Positions 6,896 through 15,896 of a stretch of DNA of 32,586 nucleotides are shown piece by piece. Numbering within the stretch: position 1 is the stretch's first letter; each line of letters opens with the position of its first letter. Position numbers and translations under genes: made by a program. The stretch spans positions 1-32,586 of IMG/VR virus record IMGVR_UViG_3300030116_004499, one strand, 5' to 3'. The notes below the pieces were generated by a model that had not been told where the DNA came from, did not search any database, and worked only from the letters and a program-made list of their open reading frames with translations. The stretch comes from a virus.

Positions 6896-7881
6896 TGGCA
6901 TATCAAAGTCACGGATTTTCACCAAAAGAATGGAAAGTTGGAATAGTCTCAGATGCTTCTGATGCTGGTGCAACTGGTATCGGATCAACTATGTTGCAAT
7001 TAGACGTTGATTCTGTTTCAATGCCTTCGTTAAATGTTAATCAAATGTTAGATGTAAGAAGTGGAGCAGGAAGAACCTTAAAAGATGAGGATTTTTTTCA
7101 AGACAATACTTTAAAAATTCCTGAAATATCTTTATCTGGAACAATGCACTTAGATGATGGGCATAAATTATTATTACAAAATATATGTAATGATGTTAGT
7201 GGAGATATAGCGGTAGCAACAAATTTTAGTCCTGCAACTCAAAAATATGGAGCAAGCGTTGCAAATTCAGCATCATCTTTAACATTGGTAATGCAACCTT
7301 CAGATGTTGCAAACCAACAAGGAATGGAATTTTTTGGATGTGTTGTGACAAGTTTTACTTTATCAGCAGATTCTACAACAGAAGGTGGTAGGTATAAATT
7401 TTCTGCAACATTGCAAACTGGAAAAGTTCCAGATTTAGCCTCTACTGCTACTCCAACTATTACAGCTTATGCAAATACAACAGATTGCTTTTTAAGTACG
7501 GCTAGTGGGATAAAAGTTTATGCTACTGATGCTATTATGCAATCATTTTCAGTAACGATTGAAAATCCTGCTATTTTTTCTGGATTTGAATCTACTGGAT
7601 TTCAAACAGTAAATAGAGGTGCAGAGATTTCTGTTACATCAGAATCAACAGTAAAATATGATGGAAGTACAAAAGGTTTGATAAATTCTTTTGGAACTCA
7701 AACTTCTCATTTAGCAGGAAATGCTTTAGTAATTACTAACAATAATTCTTATGGAGTTTCAATGCCAAATGCTGTATTAACCAATGTTGCTTTAAATGAA
7801 GGCGATTTAATGATGCTGGATGTTACTATGAAAGCAGTTGATGCAGGTGCTGACCTAATAACATTTGATATAACAAGTTAA
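6895..7881 (+). CDS. Major tail tube protein
   Basis: A 328-residue protein that should polymerise into the hexameric tail tube around the tape measure. It is Ser/Thr/Ala/Val-rich and beta-strand-dominated, with few Lys-rich stretches. Typical parts are SGTMHLDDGHKLLLQNIC (about 80-97) and repeated S-x-T-x-E strands in the C-terminal half. Its position before the chaperone pair and tape measure is the classic place of the tube gene. At 328 residues it may carry an extra immunoglobulin-like domain. There is no sheath gene, consistent with a siphovirus. Confidence 0.75.
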   Translation: MAYQSHGFSPKEWKVGIVSDASDAGATGIGSTMLQLDVDSVSMPSLNVNQMLDVRSGAGRTLKDEDFFQDNTLKIPEISLSGTMHLDDGHKLLLQNICNDVSGDIAVATNFSPATQKYGASVANSASSLTLVMQPSDVANQQGMEFFGCVVTSFTLSADSTTEGGRYKFSATLQTGKVPDLASTATPTITAYANTTDCFLSTASGIKVYATDAIMQSFSVTIENPAIFSGFESTGFQTVNRGAEISVTSESTVKYDGSTKGLINSFGTQTSHLAGNALVITNNNSYGVSMPNAVLTNVALNEGDLMMLDVTMKAVDAGADLITFDITS

Positions 7882-8135
7882 TGAAATTATCTACAGGTAA
7901 AGAGGTTAAGTTAAAAGAAATGTCTGTTGATGACATTGATTACTGTAATGATCTACCTCAAATGAGATATGAAGGCAACGAAGTTGTAGCTATCACTAAT
8001 TTAGCAAAAGCAAGAACTGCTTGGATTCGTAAAGGCGTTGAAGGCTCTGATGATAAATTTATCAAAGCATTAACAGAAAATGAAAAAAATGAACTATCAT
8101 TGGCTGTACAAGAGCATCAACGCTTGGGGGAGTAG
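7881..8135 (+). CDS. Tail assembly chaperone, short (G-like) form
   Basis: An 84-residue protein, coupled to the tube gene by TAATG. It starts KLSTGKEVKLKEMSVDDIDY, a beta-hairpin and helix typical of tail chaperones, and has a helical rest. Its place between tube and tape measure matches the G gene of lambda-like phages. The end (HQRLGE, TAG at 8133-8135) lies right on a G5 run where the -1 frame continues into the next gene, so a fraction of ribosomes probably make a longer G-T fusion. It should help fold the tape measure and is not expected in the mature virion. Confidence 0.65.
   Translation: MKLSTGKEVKLKEMSVDDIDYCNDLPQMRYEGNEVVAITNLAKARTAWIRKGVEGSDDKFIKALTENEKNELSLAVQEHQRLGE
8124..8135 (+). 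other. Candidate -1 ribosomal frameshift site
   Basis: The zero frame reads TTG GGG GAG TAG. Slipping back one base on the G5 run (8126-8130) reads GGA GTA GAA TCC and continues without a stop to 8587. The -1 frame is open from 8093, so the overlap is 43 bases. The site is not a perfect X-XXY-YYZ heptamer: the GGG codon can re-pair but the following GAG cannot fully. Confidence 0.5.
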
Positions 8136-8587
8136 AATCCCTCACTCTCGAAGCAAACTTCTTACTAGATAAAAGATGTGAGGGGTGTATGTATCACGAG
8201 TACCCCTATAAGGCTCAAATTCCTGTCTTAATCGAGGGAAAATACACAACTCGCACATTTACATCAAATGATGAAGTTTGGGATGTTATTCGACTAATAA
8301 TAGACGAAACCAAAGAAGAAAATAAAAAGGGTGGAAGTTTCAATATCGCTGGATCGGTAATGGCACAACTACCCTTTTTTGCTTGTACGAATATAATAAT
8401 GGATACCAAAGCACAACAAGACATAGCAAGATTTATGTACTCAAGACAATTTAATATATCACCATACAAAGGGAGTTATGGAGAGCAACCTAAAAAATGG
8501 GTTGAAAAAAGTTTCTTATTAAACAACTTAATAGAAACTCAAAAAGCAAAGGCAATAAGAGATGGCAGACAACACAGTAAAAATTAA
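8129..8587 (+). CDS. Tail assembly chaperone, T-like extension
   Basis: This frame is -1 to the G-like gene and continues from the G5 run, giving a fusion of about 235 residues if read from 7881. The first ATG is at 8189, behind a possible GAGGGG, so separate initiation is a real alternative. The joined sequence (GVESLTLEANFLLDKRCEGC) is protein-like ahead of that ATG, which favours frameshifting. The rest is mostly helical, with a Cys pair (C-x2-C) near the junction and a KWVEKSFLLNNLIETQ segment. It overlaps the tape-measure start by 26 bases. Such T domains recruit the tape measure during assembly. Confidence 0.55.
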   Translation, partial: GVESLTLEANFLLDKRCEGCMYHEYPYKAQIPVLIEGKYTTRTFTSNDEVWDVIRLIIDETKEENKKGGSFNIAGSVMAQLPFFACTNIIMDTKAQQDIARFMYSRQFNISPYKGSYGEQPKKWVEKSFLLNNLIETQKAKAIRDGRQHSKN

Positions 8588-11078
8588 TTTTAAAGCTACT
8601 GGAAATGTTCCATTAGAAAAAGCAATTAAATCACTTGATGAAGCTACAAAAAGTTTAATACAATCTCAGGTAAAATTAGTTTCTGAAGGTAAAAAAGTAT
8701 CTGATGTTCAGAAAAAAACTACAGCTACTACTAAAAAACTTACAGATGCTCAAAAAAAACAAACTGCAAGAACTAGAATATTAGGTGGTACTTTTGCAGT
8801 AGTAAGATCAAGATTATTGCTTTATAATTTTGCGATGGGTTTAGGTATAAGGCAAACTTTAAAATTTGCAGAGTCAGCATCTAAACTTGAAAGTGTATCT
8901 ACTGCTTTTAATACATTAACAGGAAGTACAAATGCGACATTTAGTAGCTTAAATAAACTACAACAGGCAACAAATGATACAGTTTCCGAAATAGATTTAC
9001 TAACACAAGCTAATAATGCTTTAATATTAGGGGTTACAGACAATACAGATGAAATGGCTGAAATGTTTGATATTGCTCAAAGGCTAGGTAGGGCATTAGG
9101 TAGAGATACTGCAAGTTCTGTTGAATCTTTAATTACTGGTATTGGTAGGCAGTCAAGGCTTATGCTTGATAACATTGGTATTATAGTAAAAGCCGAAGAA
9201 GCTTACGAGGCATTTGCAGAGGCTAATGGTACAACGGCAGATAAATTAACAGATGCTGAAAAGAAACAAGCATTTTTTAATGCTACTATGGAATCAGCTA
9301 AAACAAAAGTTAGTGCTTTAGGTGCAGAAACATTAACAAGCCAAGATATTTTTGATCAATTTTCTGCATCTATGTCCAATCTTGCAAGTGCTTTTGGTGG
9401 CTTTATGTCTGGTGGTTTAGAGCCTGTAATAAAAGGTTTTACAAATTTAGCTAATTCAGCTAGTGATTTTTTTAGAGGATTAACTGAAAGTCCATTAGAA
9501 ACAACCATTAGGCAATTAAAAGATTTAGGTGCTGAAACAGAATCTTTAATGCAGTTGCAAAAAATACAATTACAAAGAAATGTAATAAAATTAAATCAAG
9601 AGTTAAATTCTAGTAAAGATTTTTATACTGATATTGATTTACTTCAAGCTAAAATACAAGAAAATACTGATAAAACAAATAAAGAAGTACAAAACATTAC
9701 ATCTTCTCAGTTAGAATTAAATAATTTAGTAGATGCTGAAAGCAAAGCAAAAGAACAAGCATTCTTAATAGATCAACAAATAAAAAGTGTTACAAATGAT
9801 ATTAAAAATAATGCAGGTAATACTAGAAATCTTGCTGGTCAAATATTACAATCTTTAGAAGAAGAGCAAGTAAAACAATATGATATTTTATTTACATCTC
9901 AAGCAAAACAAAAATCTTTAGAAGAAAGCATTGAAAACTCAAATAATATTTTAAATAATTTAAGTGAAGAAGGTAAAGTTTTAGAAAAAAATCTTGATAT
10001 TCAGTCTAAGATTAAAGCAACTGAAGCTGAATTATTAGCTTTAGGAAAAGAAAGAGTAAAATCAGTTACTAGCGGTCAAAAACCTGAAGCTGGAACAGGT
10101 ATGGATGATGAAGCAAAAAATACATTAAGAAAAAAAGTTCTTGGAGATACTATTCAGTTTCAATTAGACGAACTAGCAAAATTAGAATCTCAATTTAATT
10201 CTATATATGGAGCTACTGCTGAGTCTGAAAAGATTTTTATGGATAGAAGAAAAGAAATTATTCTAAATGGAAATCAAGAATTAATTGAAATGACTAAGCT
10301 ATTAAGAGGCGATGAAAGGCAAGATGAGATAGATAGGGTAATGGAACACGCTCAAAAAATGAATGAGCTTGGTTTTGAAAGTATTGAAGTTGAAGCATTT
10401 ATTGCAAGAGAGAAAAAAAGAATTAATAGTGAATTTAATCAAAAAGCCATAGAGGAAGCTAAAAAAAGAGCAATGGCAGAAACAGAAGCAGTTAAAACAA
10501 TATTAAATGCTGGAAAAGGAATAGTAAAAGCACAGGAAGATGATTTAAATCAAAGAGTGGAAAATGAATTAAATGCTTTGAAAAAAACTGATGCTTATAA
10601 AAAAGCAAGTGCCGAGCAAAGAGAAATAATGGAAAATAAAGTTAATGCAAGTTTTGCATCAGAAAGAAAGAAACTTTTTAGTTTTAATAAAGGTGTTGCC
10701 TTTGCTGAAGCAACTATTGCCCTTGCAGAAAAAATAATACAATTTTCAGGTAATCCAGTAATGCAGGCTTTAATTACTGCTTTAGGTGCTGTTCAATTAA
10801 GTACAATATCTGCACAAAAACCGCCTGAATTTGAAACAGGTGGTTTAGTTGGTGGTCGTAGGCATTCTCAGGGTGGAACATTAATTGAAGCAGAGCAAGG
10901 TGAATTTGTAATGTCTAGGAGTGCTGTACAGGCAGTAGGGTTGGAACAAATGAATGAAATTAATCAGGGTAATACTGGTGGAGTTACAGTAAATGTAACA
11001 GCACCACTTGTAGATGAAACAGTAGTAGATTCTATTATACCTGCAATAGAAAAAGCAACGAGGTTAAACTTAGCATAA
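8562..11078 (+). CDS. Tape measure protein
   Basis: An 838-residue protein that sets tail length and is ejected ahead of DNA. It starts inside the chaperone gene. It is helical almost throughout: a Lys/Thr-rich N-terminus (about 1-75), a hydrophobic conserved part around 75-300 (NFAMGLGIRQTLKFAESASK, RDTASSVESLITGIGRQSR), and long coiled coils at 310-660. Near the C-terminus there is a hydrophobic helix (MQALITALGAVQLSTIS) and then GGLVGGRRHSQGGT with EAEQGEFVMSRSAVQ, a common tape-measure end. At the usual 0.15 nm per residue the tail would be near 125 nm. No muralytic domain was seen. Confidence 0.85.
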   Translation: MADNTVKINFKATGNVPLEKAIKSLDEATKSLIQSQVKLVSEGKKVSDVQKKTTATTKKLTDAQKKQTARTRILGGTFAVVRSRLLLYNFAMGLGIRQTLKFAESASKLESVSTAFNTLTGSTNATFSSLNKLQQATNDTVSEIDLLTQANNALILGVTDNTDEMAEMFDIAQRLGRALGRDTASSVESLITGIGRQSRLMLDNIGIIVKAEEAYEAFAEANGTTADKLTDAEKKQAFFNATMESAKTKVSALGAETLTSQDIFDQFSASMSNLASAFGGFMSGGLEPVIKGFTNLANSASDFFRGLTESPLETTIRQLKDLGAETESLMQLQKIQLQRNVIKLNQELNSSKDFYTDIDLLQAKIQENTDKTNKEVQNITSSQLELNNLVDAESKAKEQAFLIDQQIKSVTNDIKNNAGNTRNLAGQILQSLEEEQVKQYDILFTSQAKQKSLEESIENSNNILNNLSEEGKVLEKNLDIQSKIKATEAELLALGKERVKSVTSGQKPEAGTGMDDEAKNTLRKKVLGDTIQFQLDELAKLESQFNSIYGATAESEKIFMDRRKEIILNGNQELIEMTKLLRGDERQDEIDRVMEHAQKMNELGFESIEVEAFIAREKKRINSEFNQKAIEEAKKRAMAETEAVKTILNAGKGIVKAQEDDLNQRVENELNALKKTDAYKKASAEQREIMENKVNASFASERKKLFSFNKGVAFAEATIALAEKIIQFSGNPVMQALITALGAVQLSTISAQKPPEFETGGLVGGRRHSQGGTLIEAEQGEFVMSRSAVQAVGLEQMNEINQGNTGGVTVNVTAPLVDETVVDSIIPAIEKATRLNLA

Positions 11079-13564
11079 TGGCGTATCCCTCATCAATAAA
11101 AACATCAAACATAACAGAAAACTGGCTCTTTGAATTAGGATTTTATAATGGAGATGCACAGGGTTCTGGAGAAGGTGGATTTGATGCTGTAAAACAAGCT
11201 GATGGAAATCCTAATTTAGTTAAAGGAGCTATTAATGATGCAACATCGACATCTTTTGATGTAGATGATACAACAGTTTTTGCTGTAGGTGATTATATTA
11301 AAATTGGCAACGAAATTATATTAATTACAGCATTAACAGATAATGATACGTTAGCAGTTACTCGTGGTCAAAAAGGAACTACTGCTTCAACACACTCAGA
11401 TAATACACAAATATATTGGAACAATTTTTTACCATTAGCTTTTTCGGATTACACAGATAATGAAACATTTTATCATGGAGTTATAACAAACAAGCCAGCT
11501 ATTCGTGAAGCTATAGATTTAAAAACTTCTACAAATAAAACAAGTAATATATCTATTAATTTTGCAAACTTTACCTATAAAGGCAGTCCAATATATAAAG
11601 AATTAATTAGCACTAATTACTATATAAATAGAGAATGTAATGTTTATGTAGTAGTAAATGGGCAAACAAAAACAAAAATAGCTTCTTTCAGGATTAGTGA
11701 TATATCTTTTTCAAATGATACAGTTAAGGTATCTATGGTTAGTCATCGCCCGTGGGATAATGTAACGATTCCTCAGTCTCAAACTACAACTACTAATAGA
11801 TTTTTTCCAGTTGTTTATGGAAATTTTACTGGAACAACAAGTGAATTTGATGACGAAAAATATATTGCACAATTTCCAAACACCTTATGCCCCCTTGAAG
11901 TTGATAAGTATGGATACTATTATAGTTGTTTAGCTCCTTATGATTTTGCATCAACTGGAACTAGGTTAAATTACTACGATGAAGGATTAGATAAATTTAT
12001 TCCACTAGCCGTAAAATATGATGCAGAAAGCTATGAAGGTGGATTTATCCTTAAAACAGATTGGAATTTAAAAAGACATTTTAAATTTAAACCTATTAAT
12101 ACCATATCTAAAACATTTGGAAATGATGTAGGTAATATTTTTGATGATGATGATAGTGACGATACATTGACCTATGCTGATCTGGATATTCATATTTCTG
12201 CTGGTAGCGGTACAATATCAGCAAATTATGACAATATATTTAATATGCCTGCATTTGATGATGCTCCTGATAAAACAAGCACAACTGATAATAATGGATT
12301 GACTTGCGAAGTAAGATGGGAATATAAAAATTATTTAGCTACAACAAATACAACTGATGAAGGAGTTATTTTTAATAGATTTTTTATACAAGATGCTTCA
12401 GATACTAGCTCTGTTATAAGTTTTGGAGCAAATGGAAGCTTTGATGATGTTAGCGATGCTTATACAACTGGAGATGGAGCTGATATATCTGCAAGAACTG
12501 CATCGCATAACCTTGCTACTAATTATGCAAACACAGGGGGATTCCAAGAAGGTTTTAGGTTAAGATTTTCACGAACAGCAAGCTCGGCAGGAACAACAAC
12601 AGTACCAGACACAACAAGTATTAATGTAAATTATTTAAGAATGTATGATATAAGATTTAAGGCTACCTGTTCTATTGACAAATTAAATACAAGTGACAAT
12701 AGTAGGGTGACACAAATAAAAAAATTATACACCAACCACGATGGTCTTGCACTTGGAATAACAGGGGGTGGTAGCATAAATTGCGAAGAGGTGCATGAAG
12801 CTCATTTAGATGTATTAAATAGATTTTGCGGATTAGATGTAGAAACCAATCCAGCTACAGATATTGATGGATGGAGTGCCTTAAACTCTGTTAGAGGTAA
12901 CTTTGATATTAGATGGTGGGTACATGACACTATTGAATTAAAAAAAGTTTTAGAACAAATGCAATATGAGGGGCAATTTATATTTAGATTTAAACAAGGC
13001 GATTTTAATCAACCTCAATACATACATATACCCAATAGTCCTAGTTCTGTTTTAACATTAAGTAAACACGACTTAGAAAAAATAAATTTACAATCATCTA
13101 GTCCTGCCGATATAGTGACTAAGCAAGTAATTAACTATGATGTTCACCCTGCAAAAGAAACATATCAATCAACTATTACCGCTTTAAATTCAACATCAAG
13201 AAAAAACTACAATATTCAAGACAAAGAGAATATCGAAACAATAGATTTAGGTATGCTAGTTGGTGCTATAGGTGATACTGATCCTACCAATGACAATAGG
13301 AATGATTCATTTGCAAGTTATAGGCATAAACTATTTGGGGATTTATATTTAAAGATAAGTTGTGACATTATAAATCCTGCAAAATGGGTAGATTCATCAT
13401 TGAATCCAATAGAAGTAGGATCAATAATTGAATTTGATGAAAATAATATGTATCCAGAAACACCAATAGGATTTAACTCAGATGACTGGAATGGATTAAA
13501 ATTTATAATAACAAGTACATCAAGATCACTTGGCAAACTTTCAATACAAGCTAGGAGCTTATAA
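11078..13564 (+). CDS. Large tail-tip / baseplate hub protein
   Basis: An 828-residue protein directly after the tape measure and coupled to it by TAATG. It begins with a strand-rich segment (NITENWLFELGFYNGDAQ) and has a small repeat-like insertion (TTVFAVGDYIKIGNEIILIT ending in RGQKGTTASTH) resembling beta-sandwich domains in tail-tip proteins. The remaining parts are beta-rich with many aromatic and Asp residues, and the C-terminal domain (SIIEFDENNMYP to the end) looks hub-like. Its position suits a distal-tail or hub protein that closes the tube and carries fibres. It could equally be a receptor-binding tip protein. Confidence 0.55.
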   Translation: MAYPSSIKTSNITENWLFELGFYNGDAQGSGEGGFDAVKQADGNPNLVKGAINDATSTSFDVDDTTVFAVGDYIKIGNEIILITALTDNDTLAVTRGQKGTTASTHSDNTQIYWNNFLPLAFSDYTDNETFYHGVITNKPAIREAIDLKTSTNKTSNISINFANFTYKGSPIYKELISTNYYINRECNVYVVVNGQTKTKIASFRISDISFSNDTVKVSMVSHRPWDNVTIPQSQTTTTNRFFPVVYGNFTGTTSEFDDEKYIAQFPNTLCPLEVDKYGYYYSCLAPYDFASTGTRLNYYDEGLDKFIPLAVKYDAESYEGGFILKTDWNLKRHFKFKPINTISKTFGNDVGNIFDDDDSDDTLTYADLDIHISAGSGTISANYDNIFNMPAFDDAPDKTSTTDNNGLTCEVRWEYKNYLATTNTTDEGVIFNRFFIQDASDTSSVISFGANGSFDDVSDAYTTGDGADISARTASHNLATNYANTGGFQEGFRLRFSRTASSAGTTTVPDTTSINVNYLRMYDIRFKATCSIDKLNTSDNSRVTQIKKLYTNHDGLALGITGGGSINCEEVHEAHLDVLNRFCGLDVETNPATDIDGWSALNSVRGNFDIRWWVHDTIELKKVLEQMQYEGQFIFRFKQGDFNQPQYIHIPNSPSSVLTLSKHDLEKINLQSSSPADIVTKQVINYDVHPAKETYQSTITALNSTSRKNYNIQDKENIETIDLGMLVGAIGDTDPTNDNRNDSFASYRHKLFGDLYLKISCDIINPAKWVDSSLNPIEVGSIIEFDENNMYPETPIGFNSDDWNGLKFIITSTSRSLGKLSIQARSL

Positions 13565-14634
13565 TGGCAAACATGAACATTAGAACACCAAGATTTTATC
13601 CAGATTTAATTTCCCATTTAATATCAAGAGGAGTTACGATAGGAACAGTTCAAACAGGAACAAGTCTTGAAGGATTATCAACTGGAACAGCATCAGAAAT
13701 ATTTGATTTAAGACCATTAAATCAAGTTGTTTTCCGAACAAGTAGAGCTACATCTAACCATGTTCTAACAAATTTTGTTTTTCCTGTTGCTACTTATAAA
13801 GTAAACTATGTAGCTATATTAAATCATAATCTTACTAGCTCTAAAGGAAAAATTAGAATTTTTGCAGGTGATCATTCAAACGACATCGAAACTTTTGATG
13901 CAACAGAAGCAGATGTAGGTGACATAAACTGGCAAACGGCAGGAATGAGTGTTTTAAATGGTACAACAAGCTTAGGGGCAAGTAATGAATCATTAGTAAT
14001 CGAGCCATCCCATGACGGAACTACGATTATTCGATTTAACGAACAATCCTTACAGTATTGGGCAGTTCAGTTTGAAGGTGCAAATGGTGCGAGTGGAGGA
14101 TCAGCTACAGATGAAACATGGGATGGTAGTACGGATTTTAAATTAGGTGGAATAATGATAGGAGAATTTTATAATATGCCTAATTCTCCAGACTTAAATG
14201 TTAAGAGAACTATATCGTATGATAATAACAAAGTAACTGAGTCTTTAGGTGGTCAAAAATATGGACACATGATTAATTTAGGAAGAACAGCTACAAGTGG
14301 TTCTAAAAGTCCATTTACAACGGCATCTAATAATTACGAAGTTCATGGAGGCAGGATACAATATGATATGAGTTTTTCTTATTTAAATAGCACAGATATA
14401 ATGCCAGATGAATATCATATAAGACAATCTACAGATGATAACTTTATTAGTGATGTTTGGAACATAACAGATGGAAACCATAGACCTTTTATTTTTAATG
14501 TAGATAGTGATTCAACTGGAACTGGTTTTGAAAGTGAGCATATATTTGCAAGATTTGATCAAAATAAACTTGATATGAGTCAAGTTGCTCCAGATGTATT
14601 TAATATGAAACTCAAGATTGAAGAAGAGTTTTAG
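13564..14634 (+). CDS. Tail-tip structural protein
   Basis: A 356-residue, beta-rich protein, coupled by TAATG to the hub gene and the last gene of the plus-strand tail operon. It opens NMNIRTPRFYPDLISHLISR. Central segments such as NYVAILNHNLTSSKGKIRIF and LQYWAVQFEGANGA resemble galactose-binding or discoidin-like jelly-roll modules seen in marine phage tails, so sugar binding is possible. The 3' end overlaps the convergent minus-strand NinB-like gene by 23 bases, leaving no space for a terminator. Function is by position; the family is not recognised with certainty. Confidence 0.55.
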   Translation: MANMNIRTPRFYPDLISHLISRGVTIGTVQTGTSLEGLSTGTASEIFDLRPLNQVVFRTSRATSNHVLTNFVFPVATYKVNYVAILNHNLTSSKGKIRIFAGDHSNDIETFDATEADVGDINWQTAGMSVLNGTTSLGASNESLVIEPSHDGTTIIRFNEQSLQYWAVQFEGANGASGGSATDETWDGSTDFKLGGIMIGEFYNMPNSPDLNVKRTISYDNNKVTESLGGQKYGHMINLGRTATSGSKSPFTTASNNYEVHGGRIQYDMSFSYLNSTDIMPDEYHIRQSTDDNFISDVWNITDGNHRPFIFNVDSDSTGTGFESEHIFARFDQNKLDMSQVAPDVFNMKLKIEEEF

Positions 14635-14968
14635 GATCAGGAATAACTATGTTCATCTCTACAGCACTCCATCTAATTAAACGCTCTATAAATACTGAAA
14701 ATTCTTTTGTTGATAGCGTTTTAGTGCTATCTATGTTAAAATGATTTTTTATAGTGGAGTGCATTTCTTGTTCAGTATATCCCAGTTCCTCACCCAATAT
14801 ACCTACAATCTTCCAGTAATAGTTATTTTGCTGGGCAGAGCGTACACCAGTTTCTTTTAGTTCAATATAATACTCGCCACTTAATGTAGATATAACCTTA
14901 TCAAATTCATCTCGATTTAATAAGGTCATTTTACCATCTTTTATTTTACATGGAAATCGTAATTTCAT
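14612..14968 (-). CDS. NinB/Orf-like recombination protein candidate
   Basis: A 118-residue protein and the last gene of the minus-strand block. The motif ELKETGVRSAQQNNYYW (R-S-x-Q-Q-N-x-Y-W) at about 37-53 is like the RS-x-x-QN-x-x-W core of lambda NinB (Orf), a single-strand-DNA-binding recombination mediator. It is followed by GYTEQEMHSTIKNHF and an STKTLSTKEF turn with IVIPDP near the end, patterns seen in phage NinB-type proteins. It abuts the Mom-like gene by a one-base overlap. An HNH gene of NinG-like type lies in the same block, as in lambdoid nin regions. The family likeness is from motif memory only. Confidence 0.55.
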   Translation of the reverse strand: MKLRFPCKIKDGKMTLLNRDEFDKVISTLSGEYYIELKETGVRSAQQNNYYWKIVGILGEELGYTEQEMHSTIKNHFNIDSTKTLSTKEFSVFIERLIRWSAVEMNIVIPDPKTLLQS

Positions 14969-15666
14969 TAGAATAATTTTACTTGAGTTTTGGGTTTAAA
15001 GTTTGCTTTATAACGAGAATTAGAACCTTTAGGATATGGTAAGCAACGAAAATTAGCATGCTTTTTAAATAGTTTAATTTGTTTTTTACTACCTAATAAT
15101 TTTATATATCTATATTTTGGCTCTCGCCTTACCTGATATAAAGCATCTCCATATTTTTCTTTTAATTTATTAATCCTATCTTTTTCAAAGGCAAATTCAT
15201 CCATTAATGTTCTACTATGGATATGTTCTCGCCCTCTTAATTTCCAATCCATCTGTGTATGAGATTCTCCAGTATATATAAAGTTAGTAGATTGATATAT
15301 ATAACCATTGTGTCCAATAGATTGATCTGCATAACTTACAATAATAATAGGTTTTGGCAGTAATTTAAAAATTTGACCTAAAAAAAAACTATTAGCATTT
15401 TTATCTAAATTATCATTAGTGCATAATCTATTTAATTCATATACTAAGTGCATATATTTTTCACCACAAATAGATTTTTTCATTTGTAAAGGTACAGCAT
15501 TACCAAAAGTACAAACTCCTACAAGTATATCGTTATTAAATAATCCAAAACTATAAGAAATAGATGTTTTTCTTTTTAAATAATGCTTGTATAATAACCA
15601 TTCGTATGTTTCGTGTTTAGGAATAGACTCTACTGAATAACTATTTTTTATTGACAATTTGGACAT
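14968..15666 (-). CDS. Mom-like DNA modification protein (GNAT fold)
   Basis: A 232-residue protein resembling the phage Mu Mom family, which turns adenines in phage DNA into N6-carbamoylmethyl-adenine and so blocks many restriction enzymes. The visible core is VGVCTFGNAVP (49-59), YELNRLC (76-82) and SYADQSIGHNGYIYQSTNFI (111-130), the order and wording of the GNAT-like fold. The C-terminal half is basic and may bind DNA. It overlaps by 19 bases a small zinc-finger gene, the same arrangement as Mu com-mom. Whether the chemistry is identical cannot be read from sequence; a plain acetyltransferase is the alternative. Confidence 0.75.
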   Translation of the reverse strand: MSKLSIKNSYSVESIPKHETYEWLLYKHYLKRKTSISYSFGLFNNDILVGVCTFGNAVPLQMKKSICGEKYMHLVYELNRLCTNDNLDKNANSFFLGQIFKLLPKPIIIVSYADQSIGHNGYIYQSTNFIYTGESHTQMDWKLRGREHIHSRTLMDEFAFEKDRINKLKEKYGDALYQVRREPKYRYIKLLGSKKQIKLFKKHANFRCLPYPKGSNSRYKANFKPKTQVKLF

Positions 15667-15896
15667 ATCTTAGCTTCCCATAGTTTCATATCAGAGGACT
15701 TCCAGAGTTCACCTTCAAATATATTCCATTTCTTGCGACACTCTGGACACCACCAGAGATCTTCATCTGCTCTGATTTCATCTGTTTTATGATTTTCCCT
15801 AAATCTTGTTTCTACTACATGGCTATCGAGAGCATCAATAACCCATTGAATAGAGCCAAATTTATTTTGGTTTTCCTTTACTTTTTCTTTCTTCAA
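15648..15896 (-). CDS. Zinc-ribbon protein, Com-like candidate upstream of mom-like gene
   Basis: An 82-residue protein with two Cys pairs, CPEC and a C-terminal CPNCQ, separated by about 24 residues rich in Trp and charged residues (WNIFEGELWKSSDMKLWEAK). This is a single zinc ribbon. In phage Mu the zinc-finger protein Com binds mom mRNA and permits its translation, and com overlaps mom; here the stop lies 19 bases inside the Mom-like gene. The start is uncertain: no ATG is in frame before the zinc region, and a TTG at 15896 inside the upstream gene is the best choice. It may instead be an ordinary zinc-ribbon accessory protein. Confidence 0.6.
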   Translation of the reverse strand: MKKEKVKENQNKFGSIQWVIDALDSHVVETRFRENHKTDEIRADEDLWWCPECRKKWNIFEGELWKSSDMKLWEAKICPNCQ

